A stretch of 64,000 bases of DNA from Asterias rubens (taxonomy: Eukaryota; Echinodermata; Asteroidea; Forcipulatida; Asteriidae). The notes under the pieces were generated by a model, which worked only from the letters and a program-made list of their open reading frames with translations, searched no databases and was not told where the DNA came from. The DNA lies in assembly GCF_902459465.1 (NCBI RefSeq), contig NC_047077.1:3720001-3784000 (forward strand), written 5' to 3'. Below, piece by piece: positions 9,301 to 19,978 of the stretch. Made by a program: the position numbers and the translations under genes. The stretch's first letter is position 1; each line of letters opens with the position of its first letter.

Positions 9301-12072
9301 CCAGATATCGCTGCCATTTGACATCACCAAAGACTTGCTTAATGCACCCATTGCTGTCCCCTATGGATCATAACCACCAGGCTTCTGTAGTTACAAACAA
9401 TCCTGCAAATCAAGATAAAGCCTCAAACCTCATCACAGACAACAATGTGGACAATCACTTCAATAATCTACTTCCAAAAATAGCTGCAAGCACCAGACCT
9501 ATTCTTAATGATGTGCCAAGTAAGTGTAAAACACTTAATTATTCAGACTCCATTCCTTGCAGAAATTCCCTTTGTAGCAGTTCAGAAATGTCACTTGAAG
9601 ACACTGACAACAATAATGGGTCTGAGGCCTGGAAGACATCAAGGTCCCCCCAAGATACTTGGAAGACATCAAGGTCCCCCCAAGATGCTTGTATTCCTAA
9701 CTCATCTCCACTTCTACTGGACATGAGCCGTGATGAGGATGCACTGTCTCATCTGTCTTTAACAGACAGTGATTGTGGAGGCACAGCTACCTCCGTCAGT
9801 GATTTTGATGACAGTGTTAGCTTTGGTTCCTATGACAGTCGCCATGATGGATCTTATAAGAGCACTGGTAGCGAGACGCCATCATGGCTCAGCGTTGGAC
9901 AACAGGTTCAGGTTGGAAATGCAAGGTTCGGAGTGGTCAAGTTTGTTGGAAACACAACGTTCCGGCCAGGTGTTTGGGTTGGAGTTGCTTTAAACACTGC
10001 CAGTGGTAAGTCCTACACACAAATAAAAAACTAGAAACATGAGAAAAAAAGAATTTTGCTGTTACAAACAGCTTACCAACCAAAATGATCAATGGTATAA
10101 CCGCAAAGTATAGTTAATGGCCTGATGTTTCAACCCTAGCAGAGTCTTTCTTGAAAAAGACTGTGCTAGGGTTGAAATGTTAGGTCATAAGCTAGATACA
10201 TGTAAGCAAACATGGGGGTGTCGATAAGAGCACCGAACTCAAAGAATAGTTAATGGCCTGATGTTTCAACCCTAGCAGAGTCTTTCTTGAAAAAGACTCT
10301 GCTAGGGTTGAAATGTTAGGTCATAAGCTAGATACATGTAAGCAAACATGGGGGTGTCGATAAGAGCACCGAACTCAAAGAATAGTTAATGGCCTGATGT
10401 TTCAACCCTAGCAGAGTCTTTCTTGAAAAAGACTCTGCTAGGGTTGAAATGTTAGGTCATAAGCTAGATACATGTAAGCAAACATGGGGGTGTCGATAAG
10501 AGCACCGAACTCAAAGAATAGTTAATGGCCTGATGTTTCTTGAAAAAGACTGTGCTAGGGTTGAAATGATAGGTCATTAACGAGATACATGTAAGCAATC
10601 ATGGGGTGTCTTGGCTGAGTGGTTAAGAGCACCAAACTCAAGCTCTGATGCTTCTATTCAGCAGAGTGTGGGTTCCAATCCCGGTCGTTACACTTGTGTG
10701 TCCCTGAGCAAGACACTTAACTATTATTGCTTCTCTCCACCCAGGGGTAAATGGGTACCTGTGAGGGGAGAGATGGTTCTTGTGATTGGTTTAGCCGAGT
10801 AACGCATACATTGCGCACAGGCTGTATACTCCCCAGGGAGCTGAGATGGTTTAAGGAATGATTTAAGGCCCAGTGACCAGGGGTAATAATGTCGGTAGCG
10901 CTTTGAGACACCCCTCGGGCGTGAAAAGCGCTATATAAAAACGGGTTATTATTATTATTATCATAACAGCCACAGGATCAAGGACATAAACCTTGACAAG
11001 GTTATAGATAATTATAGATTGTGCAATTTTACCACAAATTGAAAACAAGAAAGCAACCTGAATGAAGACTAAATTTGTTCTATGAAATCAAATCTTCTGA
11101 TGAAATTCTGTGTAATATAGAAAATTCTTAAAAATAAAAAGAATACACATAGCATTTTGTTATCAATACAATTTTATTTGTTTTAATACTTGGGACAAGT
11201 ATGTTTTTTTTATTTAGAGACCCCATGAGGTTTAAGGGTCTGTGTACTTTTTGTAACACAAAACATAATGTTCACAGATTTACATTAAATTTACACCGCA
11301 TGAAGATAATGGTGGTAAAAGGCTTCGCTTGAAATACTACTTACTGAGGTGCTGTAGTTTTTTAGAAATGAGTTAAACAAGTCACCAACAAAAAATTCGT
11401 CTCAGTGAGCCAAAAATTATTTTAGCATGTAAAAAAAATAATCAACCAGTTATTGTAAACATACCATAACTGGTTAATACGTTTTTACATGCTAACTGAG
11501 ACTAAAATAATTTTCATGACATTGTTTTACTCATTTCTCAAAAACTACAGCACCTCAGCAAGTAATACCTTAAGGGAAGCTTTCTACTATCATTATCTTC
11601 AAATCGTATAAGTTTATAAATCTGTGGACATTGTGTTTTGTGTCACAAAAAGTACTCAAATCCTTTAAGCCTTGTTAAATGCAACAGTGCAGATACCAAT
11701 TATATTCTGCTACACTGCACTCACATGCATCCAATATTGTGTACAACATTTGAACATTCTGAATCCATGCAAGAAAGTAACAATGTACCTATATTTGCCA
11801 TTCTAGGTAAACACAATGGCTGCGTTCAAGGTGTGCGCTATTTTAGCTGTAAACCCAAGCATGGTATATTCGTAAGACCTGATCGTCTGTGTCCAACCAC
11901 GGTAGATTGTTCATCTCCAGTCATCACAGAAGCGCCCTCTAGTGATGAGCGCCAGCATACCAAACGCAAGTCTAGTGTAAGACGGGAAGGTAAGAGTGTT
12001 GTGGGTTCAGGTGATGCAAAGCGACTTGGAAGCCGGAAGGCTGTCAACCAGAATCAAGGCACAAAAAGATGA
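3003..12072 (+). CDS. KIF13B: C-terminal part of a CAP-Gly kinesin-3 (KIF13B/Khc-73-like), three exons
   Basis: Exons at 3003-3374, 8052-10005 and 11807-12072 join in frame (phase 0, then phase 1). They encode about 864 residues ending in a stop. The C-terminal end is a complete CAP-Gly domain, split between the last two exons. It contains VVKFVGNTTFRPGVWVGVAL, then GKHNGCVQGVRYF and KPKHGIFVRP. This module binds the EEY/F tails of tubulin or EB-type partners. Among CAP-Gly proteins, the KPKHGIFVR signature and a CAP-Gly placed close to the C terminus after a long serine-rich, low-complexity tail match the Khc-73/KIF13B kinesin-3 motors. The motor, FHA and stalk regions would lie left of the window. 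No motor-domain sequence is present here, so the assignment could be wrong and another CAP-Gly protein is possible. The 4.7-kb and 1.8-kb introns hold MITEs, SINEs and a LINE tail. Confidence 0.6.
3375..3999 (+). other. Intron sequence of the kinesin-like gene
   Basis: Starts with the donor GTAGGT. AT-rich, without coding or repeat features that I can recognise. Confidence 0.4.
4000..4305. mobile_element. MITE, family with TTAAAGGCAGTGGACACTATTGG ends
   Basis: The left end is TTTAAGGCAGTGGACACTATTGG and the right end TGTCTAGTGTCTTTAA is its inverse. The interior includes the block GGCTCCCTCTGAAGTAACGT and an inverted GAGACCTCAGAATTA/GAGGTCTCGAAATC hairpin that are shared with copies at 29362-29709 and 61111-61494. 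Non-coding dispersed element. The terminal sequence of this family is the unit of the satellite at 23948-29361. Confidence 0.8.
4405..4712 (-). mobile_element. tRNA-derived SINE, minus orientation
   Basis: Read on the minus strand from 4710, the sequence begins TGTCATGGCCGAGCGGTTAAGAGCACC and has TTCAAGCTCTGG, with a degenerate box B (GGTTCTCGAATCCCC) near 4635. This is a leucine-tRNA-type head. The remainder, down to about 4405, is a SINE body ending at an AT-rich tract. The same head type occurs in the plus-strand SINE at 10602-10968. Confidence 0.65.
4955..5258. mobile_element. MITE, GGAACACGTTGCC family, left end eroded
   Basis: The right end is intact (GATCCAAGGCAACGTGTTCCTTTAA at the window's 5234-5258). 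The left end is degenerate, beginning near GATTGAGTTGGTCGGTAGAAAGCG. It is collinear with the copies at 929-1304 and 13648-13952. Confidence 0.7.
5735..6165. mobile_element. Palindromic MITE, family with AAAGGATTTGGGTACTTTT ends
   Basis: The left half (TTTAAAGGATTTGGGTACTTTTGTAAC..., ATGATGGTAGAAAGCTTCCCTTAA) is matched in inverse by the right half (TTAAGGGAAGCTTTCTTCTATCAT..., AAAGTACCCAAAATCCTTTG). The centre is an inverted AACCATAACTGGTTAATACG tract. Together the arms would form one long hairpin. A second copy is at 11231-11668. No coding capacity. Confidence 0.8.
6560..6967 (+). pseudogene. LINE reverse-transcriptase C-terminal remnant (CR1/L2-like)
   Basis: The plus-strand frame, with its stop at 6967, contains LLVEPRSRTIRYGDRAFAKA followed by APALWNKLPVSL. 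This is the conserved C-terminal tail of CR1/L2/jockey-class retrotransposon ORF2 proteins, just after the reverse-transcriptase domain. Only the last ~110 residues remain, so this is a 5'-truncated dead copy. A SINE-like tail follows at 7005. Confidence 0.75.
7005..7372 (+). mobile_element. SINE body with box B-like head remnant
   Basis: Begins near GTGTGGGTTCGAATCCCTAGCCGTGACAC (B-box type GGTTCGAATCC) and ends GTGCGCTATATAAGACTTTGATATTATTATTATTA, a tail shared with the SINE at 10602-10968 and the LINE tail at 31500-31590. The 5' tRNA half is missing. Confidence 0.6.
7377..7564. mobile_element. Short palindromic MITE
   Basis: ACTGGCACGGTACTG at the left is mirrored by CAGTACCGTGCCAGT at the right. 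The inner parts (GTGGGGTCGAAGCATG / CATACTTCAACCCCAC) are inverted too. About 188 bp, foldback, no open frame. It sits directly after the SINE tail. Confidence 0.75.
8052..10005 (+). CDS. KIF13B: Large serine-rich exon and first half of the CAP-Gly domain
   Basis: The acceptor is GTTCCCACAG at 8042-8051 and the donor is AGTG|GTAAGT at 10005/10006. Exon length is 1954 nt, phase 0 in and phase 1 out. It encodes 651 residues. Almost all are polar and low-complexity (runs of S, N, D, H), typical of a disordered, phosphorylatable kinesin tail. A 12-residue tandem duplication lies near residues 533-556 (ARSPQDTWKTSRSPQD-like). The last ~45 residues start the CAP-Gly fold with SWLSVGQQVQVGNARFGVVK, the conserved aromatic W and a VWVGVAL strand. 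The domain is completed by the exon at 11807. Single uninterrupted frame over almost 2 kb, so a functional exon is very likely. Confidence 0.85.
10084..10600 (+). repeat. 136-bp tandem array with internal hairpin, about 4 copies
   Basis: Units begin at about 10107, 10243 and 10379 (136-bp spacing), with a shortened unit at about 10516. Each contains a perfect inverted repeat, CAACCCTAGCAGAGTCTTTC / GAAAAAGACTCTGCTAGGGTTG, then GGGGGTGTCGATAAGAGCACCGAACTC. That last segment is the head of the adjacent SINE with an internal deletion. The array lies in the intron that splits the CAP-Gly domain. Confidence 0.85.
10602..10968 (+). mobile_element. tRNA-Leu-type SINE
   Basis: The head reads GTGTCTTGGCTGAGTGGTTAAGAGCACC, with a box A (TGGCTGAGTGG), TCAAGCTCTGATG and a box B-like GGGTTCCAATCCCGG. 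The body ends GCGCTATATAAAAACGGGTT and an ATT microsatellite. Structure and length fit a Pol III-derived SINE. It abuts the 136-bp array, whose units carry a deleted form of this head. Confidence 0.75.
11231..11668. mobile_element. Palindromic MITE, second copy of the GGATTTGGGTACTTTT family
   Basis: TTTAAGGGTCTGTGTACTTTTTGTAACAC at the left and AAAGTACTCAAATCCTTTAA at the right are inverted. The arms and the central AACTGGTTAATACGTTTTTA tract match the copy at 5735-6165. It lies in the intron between the two CAP-Gly exons. Confidence 0.8.
11807..12072 (+). CDS. KIF13B: Terminal exon, second half of CAP-Gly and stop
   Basis: The acceptor is CATTCTAG at 11799-11806. The exon starts in phase 1, so the split codon restores Gly followed by KHNGCVQGVRYFSCKPKHG. 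It then has IFVRPDRL, the conserved CAP-Gly C-terminal strand. About 60 basic and serine-rich residues follow to TGA at 12070-12072. The lysine/arginine-rich tail (KRKSSVRREGK) is a common feature downstream of CAP-Gly domains and could add microtubule affinity (inference). Confidence 0.85.
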
Positions 12073-12223
12073 AGACAAGGAGACTAGAGCTGTCTGTCTT
12101 GAAGTTATTGATAAGAAGATCACCCCAAACTGTTTTTTTTTTAAACACTTGATAACAAGAAACTAAAATATAAAATAGGTTCAAAACTGGTTCAAAACTT
12201 GTTGGTTATCTCCACTTTTATCA
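12073..12223 (+). other. Probable start of the 3' untranslated region
   Basis: Follows the stop codon. No certain cleavage signal: AATAAA-like strings occur farther on, inside or near repeats (for example in 12258-12264), so the 3' end of the transcript cannot be fixed. Confidence 0.4.
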
Positions 12224-12581
12224 TTTAAATGGAAGGTACACGTTTGGTAATTACTCAAAATAAATATTAACTTAAAAACTGACTTGGTAACGAGCATTGG
12301 AGAGCTGTTGATAATATAAAACATTGTGAGAAACGGCTCCCTCTGAAGTAGCATTTGAGAAAGAGGTAATTTCTCACTAAAATAATAAAAGACTTCTAGC
12401 CAGAAATCTTTTATCCTTATCTGAAAGCACACAAATTTGGGTGTTTTTGTCTCATCATCATTTTCTCGCATCTTCGATTACCAATTTAGCTCAAATTTTC
12501 ACAGGTTTGTTATTTTTATTCTTATGTTGGGATACACTAAGTGAGAAGACTGGTCTTTGACAACGTGTACCTTCCCTTTAA
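12224..12581. mobile_element. MITE, subfamily with AAGGTACACGTTTGGTAATTAC ends
   Basis: TTAAATGGAAGGTACACGTTTGG at the left and CGTGTACCTTCCCTTTAA at the right form terminal inverted repeats. The interior shares GGCTCCCTCTGAAGTA and the GGTTTGTTATTTTTATTC...ATGTTGGGATACAC block with the TTAAAGGCAGTGG family. A closer relative is at 33609-33982. Confidence 0.8.
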
Positions 12582-12841
12582 GTAACATTTCCTCCTGGAT
12601 TTGGAACTATTCAAATGCATGCTATGGTGCCACAGCTGGGTATCTTACTGTTTTTATCTTCACGGATTCTGATTAGTGGACCCACAGCAACAAGAGTTGG
12701 GATATAACCTAGATTGCATGGCCCGTATGACCCTGAGTATTGCACTGTTCTAAGGTCCTTGTAATATGAGGCAACTCTTACTCGGAGCTACCAACTGCAG
12801 TGCATATGCTACAGGACCACTTTGGTGCATGTAGGTACTAG

Positions 12842-13147
12842 TCCTAACTTAGGACTAGTCCTAAGAGATATCAAAAACGTACAGCTAGGCCTAAGTTACT
12901 TGAGATAAGACTAGTCCTAACTTAGGACTAGTCCTAAGAGTAAGAGATATCAAAAACGTACAGCTAGGCCTAAGTTACTTGAGATAAGACTAGTCCTAAC
13001 TTAGGACTAGTCCTAAGAGATATCAAAAACGTACAGCTAGGCCTAAGTTACTTGAGATAAGACTAGTCCTAACTTAGGACTAGTCCTAAGAGATATCAAA
13101 AACGTACAGCTAGGCCTAAGTTACTCGAGATAAGACTAGTCCTAACT
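12842..13147 (+). repeat. 73-79 bp tandem array, about 4 copies
   Basis: Each unit contains the inverted repeat CCTAACTTAGGACTAGTCCTAAG, then AGATATCAAAAACGTACAGC and TAGGCCTAAGTTACTTGAGA. One unit has a 6-bp insertion (GAGTAA). Units are nearly identical, so the array is young. No open reading frame runs through it. Confidence 0.9.
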
Positions 13148-13647
13148 CTTTGTGAAATCCACCCCAGGAGATATTTTTTTAAAATGTCTTGCAATCAACA
13201 AACAAAATATCAGAACATTGAAATGTGAATGCCTTTTCTTCTTGGAGATTGCCTGGAACTGGTTGCCTGTAAACTGTCTCATGTGACATGGCCCATACAC
13301 TGTGTATTGCATTAAGTTTGCCGTCAGCCTGGTAGGATATAACTAATAATATGTGTTTACTGTGTAGATGCATTTATAACATGCCATGATATCACAATGC
13401 AGGCTTGCAACCACAATACAAGGTTTAGAAGTTATATCTGATAACTTTCTCTAAATGACTTACCGAAAACCTTTCCATATCGTATTTCCACCACACAAAG
13501 TTTCAAATTCTAGTTATAATTGAGTTGTTGATCATTCAAAGGGTTTCTGGCTAAGATAGTTGTAATAGTTCAAGGCACACAACTAAAGACTGAATGTCAT
13601 TGTGTGTTCTCATCAATGTACCAAAACATCCCTTTACTCTGCAGTTC

Positions 13648-13952
13648 TTAAAGGAACAGGTTGCCGCGGATTGTTCCAGTTGGTCTTCGAAACGCGTTTG
13701 TTATGAAATGTATTATGGTTAGATAGATAATTTAAAAGTAGATAGATAATTTAAAAATTTTGACTCCATAAAATGGCCGACCGCATTAGTTCGCAACGAA
13801 AAAGGAAAACCGTGCAATTTCGAGTGATACTTATGTAGATCATTATATTCTACTTTTAAAATATCTTTCTAACCATTTGCATTTCATAACAAACGGTTTC
13901 AAACGCTTTTCAAAGACCAACTCGACCGATCCAAGGCAACGTGTTCCTTTAA
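13648..13952. mobile_element. MITE, GGAACACGTTGCC family
   Basis: TTAAAGGAACAGGTTGCC at the left and GGCAACGTGTTCCTTTAA at the right. The interior AACCGTGCAATTTCGAGTGA matches the 929-1304 copy, with a deletion of the left arm and a short local duplication (GTAGATAGATAATTTAAAA twice). Confidence 0.8.
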
Positions 13953-16080
13953 CTCTGCTTCCCTCTGCTTCTCTTCTTCACTCAAACAGATTTTCTTAAG
14001 ATATATATATCAAAAATACTTCAATATAGCTTCAGTACTTAAAAATGTGAAATAATTTTGCTGATTACCAGAATATTAAAATGCCTGATTTTCCTTTCAA
14101 CTTTTTTTTTGTAATCCCATTTTTATTTAATGCTTTGCAATCAAGAGAATATATGTAAAAAAATATATCAAATTGGTCATCCTTGAAAATGGGAAATGTT
14201 ATGTAATAGAAATTTTTCACTGGTTAGTTTAATAAAATCTTGACAGTTTGAATAAATACATGCTCTTCCATTACTGCCGCCCCTTTGTTAGACAAATAAT
14301 AAAGGTGATCAAAAACACCTTCTTTTTTGACAACAAGGGTTTGATTGGGTATGTTTTAGTAATGTCTGAATTCTTATCTCAAATTTTCATATATTATAGG
14401 ACAAATGAAGGTAAAAAATTTAAATGTCAAAACAAGTTGTTTTTATTGCTTATAGTGTTACTGTTTCCATTGTACTATCATTCAGTAGTACCAAGATGTC
14501 CTCAGTTTGCTCGCTCTTTCTTTGGTGTTAAATTATGTTTGATTTATATGCCTGTACGAAATTAACTATGATACAACCTGTACAAAGTTTTATGTAAATA
14601 AGAAAATGTATATATCTTCTACCTGTCATACATAATGGTAGCACCCATTTTGTACTGCCATTGAAATTTTATGAAGGAGATTGGTAAACTGGTGCATTGC
14701 TTTATTTAGGGAGATGCGAGTATGATGCCATATTTTATATATTTTATATTATATTTCACACACACAGATTCTTGTTATTTTAATAATGGAACAGGCATCA
14801 CATGTCATCCATTAAATTATCCTTGAATTTGACTGTTGCGATGCTCTAGTTTAGTATAGGAGTCCACTATGGAGAAGTATTTGATGTTTTGACGTCCTGT
14901 ACCAAAACTAATGATTGCCTACCTGTAATATCCAAACATGGTTATGCCATGGTGGACAAAGCTGATTTCAACACAGGCCCTTTTTGAAACCACGGCCTTG
15001 GCTTTGGATTAATAACAATAATATACGGATTTATAATGCCCACTTTTCCCGAAAACCGATCAAGGCGCCTGATTCAGCTTCAGGCTCCGTCCTCTCGCCC
15101 TGAGCGCGTACGCAAAGCACGCTCAATATTGGTCAAAACAACTGGGGGGCCAAATCCAAAGTTGAAGCCGTGATTTCGAAAAGGAGTCGTCTACAATGAA
15201 AAGGCTTTCTAGAATCTTCATAGGGCGTGATTATTTTCAACGAATTCCAAATAACAAAGATCTATGTGAGAGTTATATAAAACAAATATTGGATGCATTT
15301 CCTTTGGAAATGTTACAGAATTGAATCACTTGGTGATATCAAGCTTTTCATTTCACTTGGCTTTGCCTCATGAAATAGGAGAGTGAAAATTCCACCTTGA
15401 TGGCATTCTGCAACAATGATCTCATATGCATCCAGTATTAGTATATTATTTTGTGCCAATACGTACTTTTATGTTTGACAATAATTTGGTTTAAGGGAGT
15501 CTTAAAGTATATTTAATAAAACAATGTAGAAAAACAGCATTAGAAAAGCCTAATAGAAAACACATGAAATTACCATACAACATTAATAATAGGGTCGGAG
15601 CAGTACTTAAAAGCAGTACTTCAAAGTATTTGTTTTTTGTTTTACCCAAATTCAATCCTGCTGTCAAAGTTTGTGTGGAAAACACTGGCTATGGCTGTGT
15701 ATTGAAACACTGGCTACAGCTGTGGATTTTGAAGCCACTACACCTGGATACTGAAGGAGTCTCCATTTGATTAAACCATTCAGTACAATCATTCAGAAAT
15801 GGCCTTAATCAAGTTGTAGATATTTGTGCAATTCTAAAAGCAACAAAGTGAAATATCCAGGATTGGAGCCCTGTTTACATTCATCAATCCTCTTTTAACA
15901 CCTTGCTCTCCATGTCACTCTCTTTGTCAGTACATCATATTTTATAGACACGGTGTTTTTGCTTTGGTTTAAAATTAACTTGTTAGTCCAATTAGGAATA
16001 ATTCTTTAACTGGTATACCCTCGGTCTGTGTTGTTGAAAGGTGGGTCTCGGCAAATTGGCCTGAAATAGCTCAATCAAAC
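13953..16080. other. AT-rich non-coding sequence
   Basis: Contains only short open frames without domain character and several A/T homopolymers. It may be distal 3' UTR or intergenic sequence between the plus-strand kinesin-like gene and the convergent minus-strand KHK gene. Confidence 0.35.
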
Positions 16081-16083
16081 TAT

Positions 16084-16368
16084 CCCAATTTTAGCGCTGC
16101 TTAACGGTAAGCAAACTTTCATGCTTATTGTGCAGAAAAAAATTGCTAAAGTGCAAGCGTATTTCACAGGTTAGCAGCAAAATTTGGCTGCCATATTGCG
16201 CATTTACTATGGATTGCATTGTGACGTCATATATTTTTGTGCAGAAAGCACCTGAAGATTAGCATGCCTTTTCGTGTGCTTACGGTTAGCAGCGCTATGA
16301 AATGAAAATTGCACAGTAAGCACAAAAGCGGCCACTCAGCAGCGCTTTGAAATTGAGGCCAGGTCAGC
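16084..16368. mobile_element. Hairpin-rich MITE-like element
   Basis: AGCGCTGCTTAACGGTAAGCA near 16092 recurs in inverted form at about 16280-16300 and again, partly, near 16345 (CAGCAGCGCTTTGAAATTGAGG). It contains nested inverted GTAAGCA/TGCTTAC motifs. Boundaries are approximate, with no clear target duplication. Confidence 0.45.
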
Positions 16369-17847
16369 CACGATAATTTTTGTTTAGCGAAATTCGTGGT
16401 GATTACTATTAATTTTGCAAAGATTGACTTAACAGCCAGTGTGGATGCTTTGATAGATTTACTGCCGAGTCATTTGGTTGAGGTCAGGATGTCAATGTAT
16501 ACCTGTTCAGCCCACACACACTGAGGAGCACAAAGAAGGAAAGGGTTAGGCCGAATTAAAGTCAGTCACGCAATGGTTGGGCGATCGATATCTTGATGTG
16601 CGATCATAAAAAGACACAGTTTTTAGGCATCAGCGATGACTATAAACCGTGTTTTTTAGGATCGCCCGTCAAGATTTCCATCGCTTGACCATCGGGCGAC
16701 CGACTATAAACCGGCCTTTAGGAAATGAATATACAACAGATATTACTATTGGGCATGACAACAATGTACGACTCTTTCAGGTTCGTCAATCATTTTTATT
16801 GTATTACTCCAATCAAAATCCACAGTACTTTATTCGGTTTTAAAACAATAAATTTTAATCTTATCACTGAAATTGTTTTTACAAATTAATTATGAACGGT
16901 ACTTTGTCTTGGATCTAGAAAATCATAATATTGAAATAAATGCTTATAAAAAGGTTTTATATGATGTCAATAAAGGTTTAATATTATTTATGTTATTATG
17001 TTCTTAATTAAGATTTCTGAAAATGGGTTCCAAAGTGTTCCCATAGTTACAGTAATTTGATTGATATCCCATAATTCCATTGGACAGAGATTATTATTAT
17101 TATTTGTATTATTATTATTATTAGTTGGGCCAACAAAATGAAACAACCATACAGACTTACATAACATTAAGAGTGAACGAAATTCATTGTAGTGTCAATT
17201 TGATTGATGTTCCTGGTTTCTATAGGAGAGGGAATAGTTTCAGTATTAACTAACAATTAAGTGGATGTTGCAGAAACCTTGGAGATACTGGGTGGTAGCA
17301 GACTAGATTGGTCTCAGCATGTATATACTTCAAAGAATAAACCAAATTGACATCAAGTCTGCTGTCACCCATAGCTACAAGACTATATGCACATGATCTT
17401 TACTTTGCAAGGACTCAACAGCATTTTCCCCAAAGAACTGTTACTAAGCATTGTTTAAGTTGTTATGCTCTTCAGATGGATGTAAGTAACCCAACAGCAT
17501 TGGTTAAATATATTAAACAATCATTTGTGGCATTGTTTAGCTGAGGGAGCAATAAAATTGGTTAGATTTCCTGTGTGGTAATTTCACTTCTGCAAGATAG
17601 TTTTGTAAGCACAGTTATTTTTATAAGAAAGGCAAAAATAGATCATTTAAAAATGAATGGCCTTTTTTTTTTAATTTGTTTTACCACTTGCAAGAAACTT
17701 GCTGTGAATGTTATGAAATGATCAGCTGCTGGTGTTGAGGTGTTGATGCCATTGATGGAAACAATAACTAGGCTCCTTTTGATCGGATAACATCATATAT
17801 GTAAGGAGTGTTGTATTAATGTTTCATGTTGAATAAATACATGAACA

Positions 17848-18104
17848 TTAACCCTTTGGTGCACAAGGCGCTTGCTAGCGACCACCAAAAAACACGCCAA
17901 ATTGGACTTTTATAAATAGTAATAACTTTAAAAACCACAATCCCCATATAAACCACCTTCATTCGGTTGTTAAGAGCAATTGTTGAGCTTCGTTTGGTGT
18001 GATGTTCAACAGAGGATGCTATTGAAAAGAATTGAGAAAAACACAGTTGAACATGTTCTTTTTTAGCTTTTTACTTAAAATAATCTGTGCACCAAAGGGT
18101 TAAT
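17848..18104. mobile_element. Short MITE with TTAACCCTTTGGTGCAC ends
   Basis: TTAACCCTTTGGTGCACA at the left and TGTGCACCAAAGGGTTAA at the right form perfect 18-bp inverted ends around a 220-bp AT-rich interior. The TTAA at both ends would suit a piggyBac-like target duplication, but it could equally belong to the ends. Confidence 0.75.
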
Positions 18105-18466
18105 ATTGCTTTATTTAAAATTATTTGCTAAGATTCGTGTCAAACATGTGGCCATCTTTGTCAGCATCCTATTCCTTTTTTGTACACAAATTGGGGAATG
18201 TTTTTTCTTGTTTAGAGCCAGACCATTATTTTTTGCTTCCACAATCAATGTTGAGTTAATTTCCTCTGAAGACAACTTGACAAAAAAGGTTTTGACAAAA
18301 ACTAAAAAAAAAATCCCTTAACTTTCATTGTAATTTCCAATCTTCAACTGCATTTGTGACAGATTACAAAGTTAACAACAAATGACAGCGAGAATCGACA
18401 AGAAAATAAAATCTAAGCACAATCTAAGCACATTCTCTTACTAGCAAATTCATATTGTCACTATTG

Positions 18467-18810
18467 TTAAAGGAACAAAACAGTTGCTGGCAGTGTAAGC
18501 ACTTTATGTTATCCACTGACAAGCCTGTATATGTTCGAGTTAATCGGCCATCTGGGTCACAAGAAAACAGTGAAAAACCAATTCCACATTTTGCATGACA
18601 TCGATTAAAAAAAATTTAAAAAAATAGTATGTGATAAACTCAAAACAGGAAATTGGTTTTATTTATTTCTCATCAAATATATGACAAATCAGATAGAAAT
18701 ATTTCAAGGGATGTTTTCTACCATCGTCATTTTTATACCATGAAAGTTTACTGAAAATCTGAGATCTTAGACTAGTTTGTTTTCTTCCCAATTCTGTAAT
18801 GTTCCTTTAA
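18467..18810. mobile_element. MITE, family containing GTTGCTGGCAGTGTAAGCAC
   Basis: Starts TTAAAGGAACAAAACAGTTGCTGG and ends CAATTCTGTAATGTTCCTTTAA (inverted ends). It shares an internal CATCTGGGTCACAAGAAAACAGTG-type block with copies at 39463-39632 (left half) and 53995-54329 (nearly full). Confidence 0.75.
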
Positions 18811-19719
18811 ACAATGTTGCAAAAAACATTGTGTAGATCTTTGTTTTTTTAATATATCAGAGTTACCGATTCCTTCATTGGACAAAATAAAGATTAAAAC
18901 CTGAATCAAGTCTCTGCATATTGTGGTCAATACAATCACAATACTAGAATAGATCACATACAAATTCAAACAGCTTTTTTAACCTGTTTTGGTTCCCCAT
19001 TGCTTATTGCAAGAATCAAATTTTTGTACTTTTCAACGAGTCCCAAAGTTCAAATAAATGAGTGACTTGCGCAGGTTGTGTACACCTTGCTGACAATCTT
19101 GTAGATAGAAACAAAAATTGTTTTAAAGTTTAGAAGTTGGTTGGGTTTTAAAATGTTTAGAGGGTTTAGTGCAGTGCTGCTTTTGATTTTGCCCTGTTAA
19201 TCTGCTGGGATATAAATTTTAGATGATTGTATAACATTCACAAGATATTTATTAAAAAAACAAATGTTTTAAGTCATTATTTGTGTGAAAGTGTCACCTT
19301 TTTCTGTTATTTGAGTTGCAGTTAAAAGTAGGATATTATTTAGGGGAAACCTAAAAGAAATTAATTCCCAAGTAGTGACGTGAAGGGTTTAGATCTGTAG
19401 CCATTTTGAAAACAGTGAATACAATTCACAGTCATAAATACCTGGGACAGTTTATCCATTCTGATTGGTCGACAGGGCGTCGCGTGCAGGTGTTTGAACG
19501 GATGATATAACACAGTAAAAAGTGTTTAAACATAGGCGTGACGTGGGAGCTTATCGCGTGGCGTCAATTTATGCGTAATGCAATCAATATGCCATTACTC
19601 AATGTAAATCTACCGGAAAGTCCAATATCCAATATAAAAAAGCAACATTTGACATTTGCTGTACAGATCTATGTGATATCCAATATTTAGTATCAAACTA
19701 ACTTGACCACTGATTGTTT
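18811..19719 (-). other. 3' flank of KHK; related to a repeat at 22956-23238
   Basis: Lies downstream of the KHK stop on the minus strand, so it should include its 3' UTR. TTTATT (AATAAA on the minus strand) occurs near 19245-19250. The stretch 19431-19600 (CATAAATACCTGGGACAGTTT then TTCTGATTGGTCGACAGGGCG) resembles the repeat at 22956 onward. Confidence 0.4.
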
Positions 19720-19978
19720 TTATGAGGGTGTAAAATGCTGGATCCTGAAACCTTGGTTTCCAATCTTAAATCCAGCCACTTTGCAACCATGTGTGATAGC
19801 TTCTAGTAAACTCCTATCCTGAGAAAGGTAATGAATGACTCCAGCGTTGAATGTGTCTCCTGCACCAAGTGTATCTTTAATTATAGATGGAGGGTAGGCA
19901 GTTGAGTGAAGAACTTTACCATTTGCTTCATCAATAGCCCAAGCTCCCAACTCGCCCCAAGCGCAGACAACCTGACCT
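19720..19978 (-). CDS. KHK: KHK terminal exon with PfkB catalytic motif
   Basis: The acceptor (minus strand) is TTACACAG before 19978. Phase 2 in; the stop is TAA at 19722-19720. It encodes [20 protein letters not shown], then [21 protein letters not shown] is the PfkB signature 2, in which the aspartate is the catalytic base and GAGD forms the anion hole. It ends [14 protein letters not shown], matching the KHK C terminus closely. All active-site residues I can check are present. Confidence 0.95.
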
